Origin: RUG191 sp045642225
GTDB taxonomy: Bacteria; Bacillota; Clostridia; Lachnospirales; Lachnospiraceae
NCBI GenBank assembly: GCA_045642225.1
Contig: JAZUIN010000079.1
Location: 54,338 to 118,337 of the forward strand
DNA length: 64,000 nt
Direction of reading: 5' to 3'
Shown: positions 38,299 through 45,802 of the stretch, piece after piece
Position numbering within the stretch: position 1 is the first letter of the stretch
Layout: the number at the start of each line of letters is the position of its first letter
Position numbers and translations under genes: made by a program
The notes under the pieces: model-generated
What the model was told of the DNA's origin: nothing
Seen by the model: only the letters and a program-made list of their open reading frames with translations
Database searches by the model: none

Positions 38299-38478
38299 TT
38301 AATCTTGAGCAATAATCTCTTTTTTGTTATAAGAGCCACAGTTCTTACAAACTCTATGAGGAATCATTAGCTCTCCACACTTACTACAAGGTACAAGTGT
38401 TGGGGCAGTCATCTTCCAGTTTGCTCTTCTTCTATCTCTTCTTCCTTTAGAAGATTTGTTCTTTGGACAAATTGACAT
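38299..38478 (-). CDS. rpmF: 50S ribosomal protein L32
   Basis: A 59-codon frame read directly from the minus strand, starting MSICPKNKSSKGRRDRRRAN. The zinc ribbon CSKCG...CKNCG and basic N-terminus identify L32. GGAGG precedes the ATG and only 3 bases separate it from yceD, the usual pairing. It ends in its own terminator. Confidence 0.97.
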   Translation of the reverse strand: MSICPKNKSSKGRRDRRRANWKMTAPTLVPCSKCGELMIPHRVCKNCGSYNKKEIIAQD

Positions 38479-38481
38479 TTG

Positions 38482-39006
38482 TTACACCTCCTTAAATTCT
38501 CTAAAAACATCTTGGAATTTAGCCATTCTTGGATCAAGGACTTTCCTATCACATTCACAAGGCGAAATGTTAAGATTTGCACCACATTTAAAGCAAATGC
38601 CTTGGCAATCATCCTTACATAAAACCTTTGAAGGCTGTTCTACCAAGATTTCGTCGAATAAAAGTCTATCAACATCAAGTTCACCCTCATTTATAAAAGG
38701 TAACTCTTCATCTTCATCTAATTGAATCATACCGTTCTTTAGTGAAAATGCTTTGTTAATGGAAATGTCAAGATCAACATCCACATTCTCTAGACATCTG
38801 TCACATGGCATTTGTAAAGTAATATTACATTTACCATAGATAAACAACTCTCTAGAATCTTCGTTAACAATACTTAATTCGAATGGCTTTTTGTTTATAA
38901 TTGGAAATGAGCCAGCCGGCGAAACGAAGTTGTCCATATCAATGGAACACTCTGTATTTATTGATTTGTCATTTGTTAAAATAACCTTTGAAATATCAAT
39001 AATCAC
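38482..39006 (-). CDS. yceD: YceD/DUF177 family protein
   Basis: 174 residues, starting at GTG (39006) with AGGAG 6 bases upstream. The family shows the MPCDRCLE motif and a late DDCQGICFKCGANLN cysteine cluster, probably metal-binding. In plants and bacteria the family is implicated in 23S rRNA accumulation; it is almost always next to rpmF. The transcript has a near-perfect promoter. Confidence 0.92.
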   Translation of the reverse strand: MIIDISKVILTNDKSINTECSIDMDNFVSPAGSFPIINKKPFELSIVNEDSRELFIYGKCNITLQMPCDRCLENVDVDLDISINKAFSLKNGMIQLDEDEELPFINEGELDVDRLLFDEILVEQPSKVLCKDDCQGICFKCGANLNISPCECDRKVLDPRMAKFQDVFREFKEV

Positions 39007-39032
39007 GGCATACTCCTATCCACACTCAATCA

Positions 39033-39061
39033 ATTATACATACTTGCACTGTTAATGTCAA
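39033..39061 (-). promoter_or_regulatory. Promoter of yceD-rpmF
   Basis: Consensus TTGACA, 17-base spacer, TATAAT on the minus strand, ending 26 bases before the GTG start. Confidence 0.92.
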
Positions 39062-39078
39062 CAACTTTTTCAAATACA

Positions 39079-40269
39079 TTATTTAACTAATGCAACTGTT
39101 TCTCTACAAATAGCAAGTTCTTCATTTGTTGGAACAACATATGCTTTAATCTTAGAATTTGCAGTAGAAATCTTCTTCTCATCACCAATTACCTTGTTTG
39201 CTTCCTCGTCAATTTCAAGACCTAAGAATTCAAGATAATTTGTAATCATTCCACGAATCATACCATTGTTCTCGCCAATACCTGCTGTAAATGCAATAAT
39301 ATCTACACCGTTCATTGCAGCTGCGTAAGAACCAATATATTTTGCAACTCTATATGCAAACATATCTAAAGCAAGTTGCGCTCTTTCATTACCATTTGAA
39401 GCTGCTTCAGCTAAATCTCTAAAGTCTGAAGAAACACCTGACACACCAAGTACTCCAGATTCTTTATTAAGCATTGTAATGATTTCGTCTGCGCTCTTAC
39501 CGTTCTTCTCAGCCATATATGTGATTGCTGATGCATCGATATCACCAGAACGTGTTCCCATTACTAAACCTTCTAATGGAGTAAGTCCCATAGATGTATC
39601 TACACATTTACCATTTAATACAGCAGAAATAGAACCACCGTTACCTAGGTGTGCAACAATAATCTTAGAGTTATTAAGATCTGCACCATCTAATTCAGCA
39701 ACACGTCTTGATACATACATATGACTTGTACCATGGAAACCATATCTTCTTACTTGATGCTTCTCATATTGTTCATAAGGAACAGCGTACATAAATGCTT
39801 TTGAAGGCATTGTCTGGTGAAATGCTGTATCAAATACAACAACATTTTTCTTATTAGGCATAAGCTTCTTACAAGCATCTAAGCCAAGGATAGCTGCTGG
39901 ATTATGAAGTGGAGCCAAAGGTGAAACCTCTTCTATAGCCTTAACAACCTCATCTGTAACTACAGCTGCTTTAGTAAACTTCTCTCCACCATGAACAACT
40001 CTATGTCCAATAGCATCTATTTCATCAAGAGATGATAATACTCCTGTCTCTGGATTTGTTAATGCTTCAATAACGAAAGCAACAGCTTCATCATGTGTTG
40101 GCATTGCTAAATCCTTAATTTCCTTATCCTTGCCTGCTGGTTGATATACAAGTCTTCCATCAACACCGATTCTCTCACAAAGACCTTTTGCAATTACTTC
40201 TTCAGAATCAGAATTAATTACCTGAAACTTAAGCGAAGAACTACCACAGTTAATAATTAAAACGTTCAT
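39079..40269 (-). CDS. ackA: Acetate kinase
   Basis: Interconverts acetyl phosphate and acetate with ATP formation. Signatures VLIINCGSSSLKFQV at the N-terminus, HRVVHGGEKFT, FDTAFHQTMP, GFHGTSH and FTAGIGENNG are all seen in the ASKHA fold. It has 396 residues. No pta gene is in the window, so ackA is monocistronic here, with its own promoter. GAGAGGTG precedes the ATG. Confidence 0.98.
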   Translation of the reverse strand: MNVLIINCGSSSLKFQVINSDSEEVIAKGLCERIGVDGRLVYQPAGKDKEIKDLAMPTHDEAVAFVIEALTNPETGVLSSLDEIDAIGHRVVHGGEKFTKAAVVTDEVVKAIEEVSPLAPLHNPAAILGLDACKKLMPNKKNVVVFDTAFHQTMPSKAFMYAVPYEQYEKHQVRRYGFHGTSHMYVSRRVAELDGADLNNSKIIVAHLGNGGSISAVLNGKCVDTSMGLTPLEGLVMGTRSGDIDASAITYMAEKNGKSADEIITMLNKESGVLGVSGVSSDFRDLAEAASNGNERAQLALDMFAYRVAKYIGSYAAAMNGVDIIAFTAGIGENNGMIRGMITNYLEFLGLEIDEEANKVIGDEKKISTANSKIKAYVVPTNEELAICRETVALVK

Positions 40270-40324
40270 ACTACACCTCTCTAAATTTATTTATTATATA
40301 TTTTTTCTTAAAACACCAATAAAA

Positions 40325-40353
40325 ATTATACTAAAATTTGCGTATATTCTCAA
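40325..40353 (-). promoter_or_regulatory. Promoter of ackA
   Basis: TTGAGA, 17-base spacer, TATAAT on the minus strand, about 55 bases before the ackA start. Confidence 0.8.
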
Positions 40354-40385
40354 GATTATTTTATGTAGAGATAAAATATTTTATA

Positions 40386-41636
40386 TTATACCTTAAGAAA
40401 TCTACGTTCAATTTCATTGACAAACTTCTTCTTTCGACGATTAGTAAGCAGAGTGTGGAAAATGTAATACGCTCTATCGTTAATTACATTAACATTTACC
40501 CTAACTTGCTCTTCTAATTCTTTCCTATTTGTAAAAACAGGAACTGTAGAATTCCTATTCATTTCTTTGAGTATTTCAATGCTATCTTCCCTGACACCAA
40601 GAACATATATAAATGTCGGACTACATTTCTTGTCAAAGCTCTCTTCCTTAATATCTAGTAAAATGTGACACAACACTCGTGAAATTCTTGTAAATGTATA
40701 ATTCTTTGTTTTGAGTAGTTCAACAAACGACAAGAAATCCATGAATTCATTCAAATTATTGGCAATTCTACAAGATAAATCCTTACTACAATCTAAGAAT
40801 ACAGAGAAAACTTCCTTGTCATAGTTTGAGCTAACATATAAATCCATCAAACGATTATGCAAAAGCAAAGAAATATCATTAGGATGCATGTATTTTTGTT
40901 TCTCCACCAACTCACCATATTTATCAATCAAATTAGGTGGAATAACGTCAAAGCACTCATTGATACTATCATCAAAGATACTTAATCTAATCGCTGAAGC
41001 CGAAGGATATTCTGATTCAATTTCAGAAGAATGATAAGGATCTCCTGTCCTCTTCATACAATAATAATTAAGCTCAGGTGCATTTAACTTTATTGCTTTA
41101 ATATACTCTATTCCCAAAATATTATTAGGCTGGCTCAAGAATTCCTTGATGTCATCATGAAGAAATCCGTCTGCCTTCTCAAGAATTCTTGTAATCGCTT
41201 TATTTCTTGCTACAGGATAACTATAACCCTCTTCAATATTTTTTCTAATTATGTAATTGTATTTCCTAGAATTCTTAACAATAATGTTGCTGATTTTTTC
41301 ATACATTTCCATATCATCTGATTCGCCAGAGAAAAGTACTGTATCAACTATTCCTGTAGCGTACAAGAGATTCACCCCTGCTGTAGCATAATACTCTGCC
41401 GATGCACAAGAATAAATTACTGGTATTTCGATTACAAGATCTACTTCATTCATCAATGCAGCTTTAGCTCTTTCATATTTACTCAAGAAAGAAATATCTC
41501 CTCTTTGTGTAAAATCAGAGCTTAATGCTACCACAATGTAATCTGCATTAAGAACCTTCTTAGCATATTCAATTTGTGTCTTATGACCATTGTGAAATGG
41601 ATTATATTCTGCAACTATTCCTATAACATTTTCCAT
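40386..41636 (-). CDS. tmcAL: tRNA(Met) cytidine acetate ligase
   Basis: A nucleotidyltransferase-fold enzyme of 416 residues (formerly YlbM) that activates acetate with ATP to make N4-acetylcytidine at the wobble base of elongator tRNA-Met. The HxGH-type motif is in GIVAEYNPFHNGHKTQIEYAK; ISFLSKYERAKAAL and a later GIEYIKAIK follow. Lying next to acetate kinase, both use acetate-related chemistry, though they have separate transcripts. Confidence 0.93.
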   Translation of the reverse strand: MENVIGIVAEYNPFHNGHKTQIEYAKKVLNADYIVVALSSDFTQRGDISFLSKYERAKAALMNEVDLVIEIPVIYSCASAEYYATAGVNLLYATGIVDTVLFSGESDDMEMYEKISNIIVKNSRKYNYIIRKNIEEGYSYPVARNKAITRILEKADGFLHDDIKEFLSQPNNILGIEYIKAIKLNAPELNYYCMKRTGDPYHSSEIESEYPSASAIRLSIFDDSINECFDVIPPNLIDKYGELVEKQKYMHPNDISLLLHNRLMDLYVSSNYDKEVFSVFLDCSKDLSCRIANNLNEFMDFLSFVELLKTKNYTFTRISRVLCHILLDIKEESFDKKCSPTFIYVLGVREDSIEILKEMNRNSTVPVFTNRKELEEQVRVNVNVINDRAYYIFHTLLTNRRKKKFVNEIERRFLKV

Positions 41637-41651
41637 AAAAACCTCACCTTA

Positions 41652-41684
41652 TAAGAAAAGCGCAGCATAAAGCTACGCTTAAAA
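41652..41684 (-). terminator. Terminator of the AICAR transformylase gene
   Basis: Stem AAGCGTAGC/GCTGCGCTT (one G-T wobble) with a short loop and a T-rich tail on the minus strand, just after the stop codon. Confidence 0.78.
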
Positions 41685-41690
41685 ACTAAA

Positions 41691-42869
41691 TTAATGATGG
41701 AACAATCTAATTCCTGTAAATGCCATTGTCATATTGTATTTGTTACATGTCTCGATAACATTATCATCACGAATTGATCCACCTGGTTCAGCAACATAAG
41801 AAACACCACTCTTATATGCTCTTTCGATGTTATCGCCAAATGGGAAGAAAGCATCAGAACCTAATGCAACGCCTGTATTCTTATCAAGCCAAGCTCGCTT
41901 CTCTTCCTTTGTGAATACATCTGGCTTCTCAGTAAATACATTTTCCCAAGCACCATCTGCCAAAATATCCATGTATTCTTCGCCAATATATAAATCAATT
42001 GCGTTATCTCTATCAACTCTCTTAACGCCCTCTTTGAAAGGTAAATTAAGAACTTGAGGAGATTGACGAAGCCACCAATTATCAGCCTTACTTCCAGCAA
42101 GTCTAGTACAGTGAACACGAGATTGTTGTCCAGCACCAATACCAATTGCCTGACCATCCTTAGCAAAGCAAACTGAATTAGACTGTGTATATTTAAGAGT
42201 AATCATTGCAATCGCCAAATCAATCTTAGCTTGCTTAGGTAACTCTTTATTTTCAGTAACAATATTTGAGAAGAAATCGTCATCTATTTTAAGTTCATTT
42301 CTTCCTTGTTCAAATGTAATACCAAATACTTCTTTGCGCTCTAATTCCTTAGGAACATAATTTGGATCAATTTCAATTACATTATAATTACCATTCTTCT
42401 TTTGCTTAAGTATTTCAAGTGCTTCATCTGTATATCCTGGAGCAATAACACCATCAGAAACTTCTCTTTTGATAATCATAGCAGTTTCTTTGTCACACAC
42501 ATCTGACAAAGAAATAAAATCACCAAAAGATGACATTCTATCAGCACCTCTAGCTCTTGCGTAAGCATTTGCAAGTGGAGTAAATTCCATATCCATATCA
42601 TCTACCCAGTAAATCTTCTTCTCAACATCAGACATTGGAAGACCTACTGCAGCACCTGCAGGTGAAACATGCTTAAAGCTTGTTGCTGCTGGAAGACCTG
42701 TAGCTTTCTTAAGCTCAGAAACTAATTGCCAACCATTGAATGCATCCAAAAAGTTGATATATCCTGGTTTACCACTTAAAACCTTAATTGGAAGCTCACC
42801 ATTTTCCATATAAATTCTTGAAGGCTTTTGATTTGGATTACATCCATATTTCAATTCTAATTCTTGCAT
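41691..42869 (-). CDS. purH: Stand-alone AICAR transformylase (PurH C-domain type)
   Basis: Formylates AICAR with 10-formyl-THF in purine synthesis. The protein (392 residues) corresponds only to the transformylase half of PurH: it starts LELKYGCNPNQKPSRIY, has ATSFKHVSPAGAAVGLP with the catalytic Lys-His, and GIGAGQQSRVHCTRLAG. The IMP cyclohydrolase half is missing; a separate PurO-like gene lies directly upstream. The shared transcript ends in a hairpin. It depends on folate from the operon at 9-13 kb. Confidence 0.92.
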   Translation of the reverse strand: MQELELKYGCNPNQKPSRIYMENGELPIKVLSGKPGYINFLDAFNGWQLVSELKKATGLPAATSFKHVSPAGAAVGLPMSDVEKKIYWVDDMDMEFTPLANAYARARGADRMSSFGDFISLSDVCDKETAMIIKREVSDGVIAPGYTDEALEILKQKKNGNYNVIEIDPNYVPKELERKEVFGITFEQGRNELKIDDDFFSNIVTENKELPKQAKIDLAIAMITLKYTQSNSVCFAKDGQAIGIGAGQQSRVHCTRLAGSKADNWWLRQSPQVLNLPFKEGVKRVDRDNAIDLYIGEEYMDILADGAWENVFTEKPDVFTKEEKRAWLDKNTGVALGSDAFFPFGDNIERAYKSGVSYVAEPGGSIRDDNVIETCNKYNMTMAFTGIRLFHH

Positions 42870-42893
42870 TTTAATCTCCTTATAAATCCTATA

Positions 42894-43607
42894 TTATTGA
42901 TTCTTATTAACTATTCTAGTCTCATATTTACCTGTTTCAATATCAATATATCTAACAAACAAAGACACCTTATTGTCTTCATTAAGACTCTCCCAAAGAA
43001 GTGATGTATATTCTTCAATATCATCGCACACATCTACTAATTTAGGTTCACCTTCAAAGCTTGGAAGTGGATTTCCATCTTGCATATAAGTATGTATGAA
43101 ATGTGCCTCAGAGTTTACAGGATTTTCATACGCAAATGTATATCTATTACAAGCATCAGGATTACCATTATTACTCTTCAAAATTGACATTGCATAATTA
43201 AACTTACCATCTTCAATATGCATAACACCAGAAATTCTAGGTGTATAATTAGGGCCATCTGGCTCAAATTCACGACATCTCAAAGATTGTTCGAATGTCT
43301 GTTGCTTATCCATTCCTTCGTAAATAGTATCTGTTTGATCACCATTAGTAACAATAGTCTTATTACCAAGTACTCTTACAGGCGCATAAATAATTAAGCT
43401 TGGATCTTCTAGCTTTGATTCATCAAAGGCTTGAGTTCTAATACCTTCGCCATCTTCAACAAATACACGATTTCTACTATTAACGCTTCTACCCATAATA
43501 AAATATGCAGTCACCGCACATTTACCATTAGGTGTTTTACCAATAACAATTCCTCTTCCTGGATATGAATTGTTAGATAATTCTTTTGCAATAGATAGTT
43601 TTTCCAT
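42894..43607 (-). CDS. IMP cyclohydrolase, PurO-like
   Basis: 237 residues that resemble the IMP cyclohydrolase family first known from archaea (PurO). Visible stretches are NNSYPGRGIVIGKTPNGK, AYFIMGRSVNSRNRVF, and YTPRISGVMHIEDG. It would close the ring of FAICAR to give IMP, completing the step missing from the downstream transformylase. AGGAGG precedes the ATG. The gene has a strong promoter plus a palindrome in its leader. Confidence 0.85.
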   Translation of the reverse strand: MEKLSIAKELSNNSYPGRGIVIGKTPNGKCAVTAYFIMGRSVNSRNRVFVEDGEGIRTQAFDESKLEDPSLIIYAPVRVLGNKTIVTNGDQTDTIYEGMDKQQTFEQSLRCREFEPDGPNYTPRISGVMHIEDGKFNYAMSILKSNNGNPDACNRYTFAYENPVNSEAHFIHTYMQDGNPLPSFEGEPKLVDVCDDIEEYTSLLWESLNEDNKVSLFVRYIDIETGKYETRIVNKNQ

Positions 43608-43639
43608 AGTGTCCTCCTGATTACGTAATTACAATTTAT

Positions 43640-43660
43640 TTTAATCAAAATATGATTAAA
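43640..43660. promoter_or_regulatory. Palindrome in the leader of the purine operon
   Basis: Perfect inverted repeat TTTAATCA-N5-TGATTAAA, located between the promoter and the PurO-like gene. It could be an operator or a weak hairpin. A second short palindrome, ATTACGTAAT, lies 10 bases further on. Confidence 0.5.
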
Positions 43661-43671
43661 TACACTTAACA

Positions 43672-43700
43672 ATTATAACAAAGTAATTTTTTCTTTTCAA
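43672..43700 (-). promoter_or_regulatory. Promoter of the PurO-like/transformylase operon
   Basis: TTGAAA, 17-base spacer, TATAAT on the minus strand, about 65 bases before the start codon. Confidence 0.85.
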
Positions 43701-43761
43701 TTTACAAACTAATCATTTAATAGAAATAAAAGCATTATATTTAAGCAATATTAGACAAATT

Positions 43762-44430
43762 TTATACTTGATAATCTATTGGTGATAATCCATTATTCTT
43801 TAAATAATCGTTAGCTTGGCTAAAATGCTTACATCCCATAAAGCCTCTACTTGCAGAAAGTGGAGATGGATGCGCAGCTTCAAGAACTAATTGCGCCGAG
43901 TTCTCAACTAAAGCCTTCTTGGATCTTGCATGATTCCCCCATAGCATATAGCAAATAGGTTGGTTTTGCTTTGATAAATGTTTGATAACATTGTCAGTAA
44001 ATGTTTCCCAACCCTTGTCTTTGTGTGAATTAGCTTCTCCTTCTCTTACCGTAAGAACTGTATTGATAAGTAGAACACCCTGCTTAGCCCAAGCAGAAAT
44101 ATCACCTGATGAAGGAATTTCTATTCCCAAGTCAGAATTCAACTCTTTATACATATTTCTAAGAGAAGGCGGTATTTTCTCACCCTCTGGTACTGAAAAT
44201 GCTAATCCCATAGCTTGATTAACTTCATGGTACGGATCTTGTCCAAGTATTACAACTTTAACATCCTTAATATCTGTTAATTCAAATGCTTTAAAAATAT
44301 TTTCCTTTGGTGGAAAAATAGTTTGACTCTCATATTCTTCATCAACAAACTTCATCAAATCAATGAAGTACTGTTGATTAATTTGAGAGTCAAAAAATTC
44401 TTTCCAATTATTATTAATTGTACTATACAT
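43762..44430 (-). CDS. ung: Uracil-DNA glycosylase
   Basis: Removes uracil from DNA, complementing dut at 18 kb. Family 1 motifs are VVILGQDPYHEVNQAMGLAFS (catalytic Asp) and AAHPSPLSASRGFMGCKHFS (catalytic His). It has 222 residues. It follows hisF by 3 bases, so it is the tail of the hisH-hisF transcript. AGGTGA precedes the ATG. Confidence 0.97.
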   Translation of the reverse strand: MYSTINNNWKEFFDSQINQQYFIDLMKFVDEEYESQTIFPPKENIFKAFELTDIKDVKVVILGQDPYHEVNQAMGLAFSVPEGEKIPPSLRNMYKELNSDLGIEIPSSGDISAWAKQGVLLINTVLTVREGEANSHKDKGWETFTDNVIKHLSKQNQPICYMLWGNHARSKKALVENSAQLVLEAAHPSPLSASRGFMGCKHFSQANDYLKNNGLSPIDYQV

Positions 44431-44433
44431 AAA

Positions 44434-45195
44434 TCACCTTCTAACAGGTACATTTTTATCTGCTAGATAATCCTTTAAATCACATATTTCCATCTCTTTG
44501 TAATGGAATAAACTTGCTGCTAAAGCAGCTTCTGCACCACCTGTTGTTAGTGCATCATAAAAATGCTCCATAGTACCTGCACCACCTGATGCAATAACAG
44601 GAATTGATACAGCATCAGAAATTGCCTTTGTTAATTCAATATCATAACCTGCTTTCGTACCATCGCAATCCATACTAGTAAGTAATATTTCACCAGCGCC
44701 TAATTTCTCAGCTTCTATAGCCCATTCAACAGCATCAATACCACAATCTAGTCTTCCACCATGCTTATAAATGTTCCAGCCACTACCGTCTTCTCTACGC
44801 TTAGCATCAATAGCAACCACAACACATTGACTACCGAATTGCTTTGCTGCATCACTTATTAACTGTGGATTATCAATTGCAGCAGAATTAACACTAATCT
44901 TATCAGCCCCCTCCCTTAGGAGTACCTTAAAATCATCTACTGTTCTAATTCCACCTCCAACGGTAAATGGAATAAATACATTTGCCGCAACAAGTCTTAC
45001 CATATCAACTACAGTATCTCTATGATCAGAGCTAGCTGTTATATCAAGAAATACAACTTCATCTGCTCCAGCTTTATCATAAGCCTTTGCTACGCTTACA
45101 GGATCGCCTGCATCCTTCAAATCAACAAAATTTATTCCTTTAACAACACGTCCATTTTTTACATCCAAACACGGAATAATTCTTTTTGTATGCAT
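44434..45195 (-). CDS. hisF: Imidazole glycerol phosphate synthase, cyclase subunit
   Basis: TIM-barrel enzyme making imidazole glycerol phosphate and AICAR from PRFAR and ammonia. RIIPCLDVKNGRVVKG contains catalytic Asp 11; VVAIDAKRRED holds the second Asp; ASGGAGTMEHF is the phosphate site. It has 253 residues. Its AICAR by-product feeds the nearby transformylase. hisH ends 1 base upstream; no other his gene is in the window. Confidence 0.98.
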   Translation of the reverse strand: MHTKRIIPCLDVKNGRVVKGINFVDLKDAGDPVSVAKAYDKAGADEVVFLDITASSDHRDTVVDMVRLVAANVFIPFTVGGGIRTVDDFKVLLREGADKISVNSAAIDNPQLISDAAKQFGSQCVVVAIDAKRREDGSGWNIYKHGGRLDCGIDAVEWAIEAEKLGAGEILLTSMDCDGTKAGYDIELTKAISDAVSIPVIASGGAGTMEHFYDALTTGGAEAALAASLFHYKEMEICDLKDYLADKNVPVRR

Positions 45196-45196
45196 A

Positions 45197-45802
45197 TTAA
45201 ATCTCCAAGAAATTTTTTAATATTTTAAGTCCTACATCGCTGCTTTTCTCTGGATGGAATTGGCAAGCAAATATATTACCTTTTTCAACAGATGCATGAA
45301 TTTTGACACCATATTCTGTTGATGCTTTCACTATATCTTCTTCTTGAGCCGCCAAATAGTATGAATGAACAAAATATACATAGGATTCATCACGAATTCC
45401 TTTGAATAATCTTCCATCATTAGATAGCTTTATTGAATTCCATCCTATATGAGGAATTTTCAAACCTTCACCACTTGGGATAAGCTTTATCTGACCTTTG
45501 AGTAGACCTAAGCCTTCACAACCCGGGCTCTCTTCTGATGAATCAAATAACAACTGTAATCCTAAACAAATACCAAGAAATGGAATATCTTTATCAACAA
45601 CATCTCTTATTGCTTTATCTAGTTTATATTTTTTTAATTCATTCATTGCAAATTCAAATGATCCTACTCCAGGTAAAATCACTTTATCTGCATTAATTAT
45701 TTCATCATAATCTCTTGTAATTTTGGCTTCGTATCCCAAATGTACACATGCCTTTTGCACACTTTTGAGATTACCTGCTCCATAATCAAGTATTGCTATC
45801 AT
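45197..45802 (-). CDS. hisH: Imidazole glycerol phosphate synthase, glutaminase subunit
   Basis: Class I glutamine amidotransferase that supplies ammonia to HisF. It shows ILDYGAGNLKSVQKA, the nucleophile in FLGICLGLQLLF and the catalytic His-Glu in CQFHPEKSSD. It has 201 residues. It overlaps the acidic membrane protein gene by 17 bases. Confidence 0.97.
   Translation of the reverse strand: MIAILDYGAGNLKSVQKACVHLGYEAKITRDYDEIINADKVILPGVGSFEFAMNELKKYKLDKAIRDVVDKDIPFLGICLGLQLLFDSSEESPGCEGLGLLKGQIKLIPSGEGLKIPHIGWNSIKLSNDGRLFKGIRDESYVYFVHSYYLAAQEEDIVKASTEYGVKIHASVEKGNIFACQFHPEKSSDVGLKILKNFLEI

Noticed and set aside
38409..38612. Minus-strand 67-codon frame over rpmF and yceD
   Set aside because: It is out of frame with both well-supported genes and has no recognisable product.
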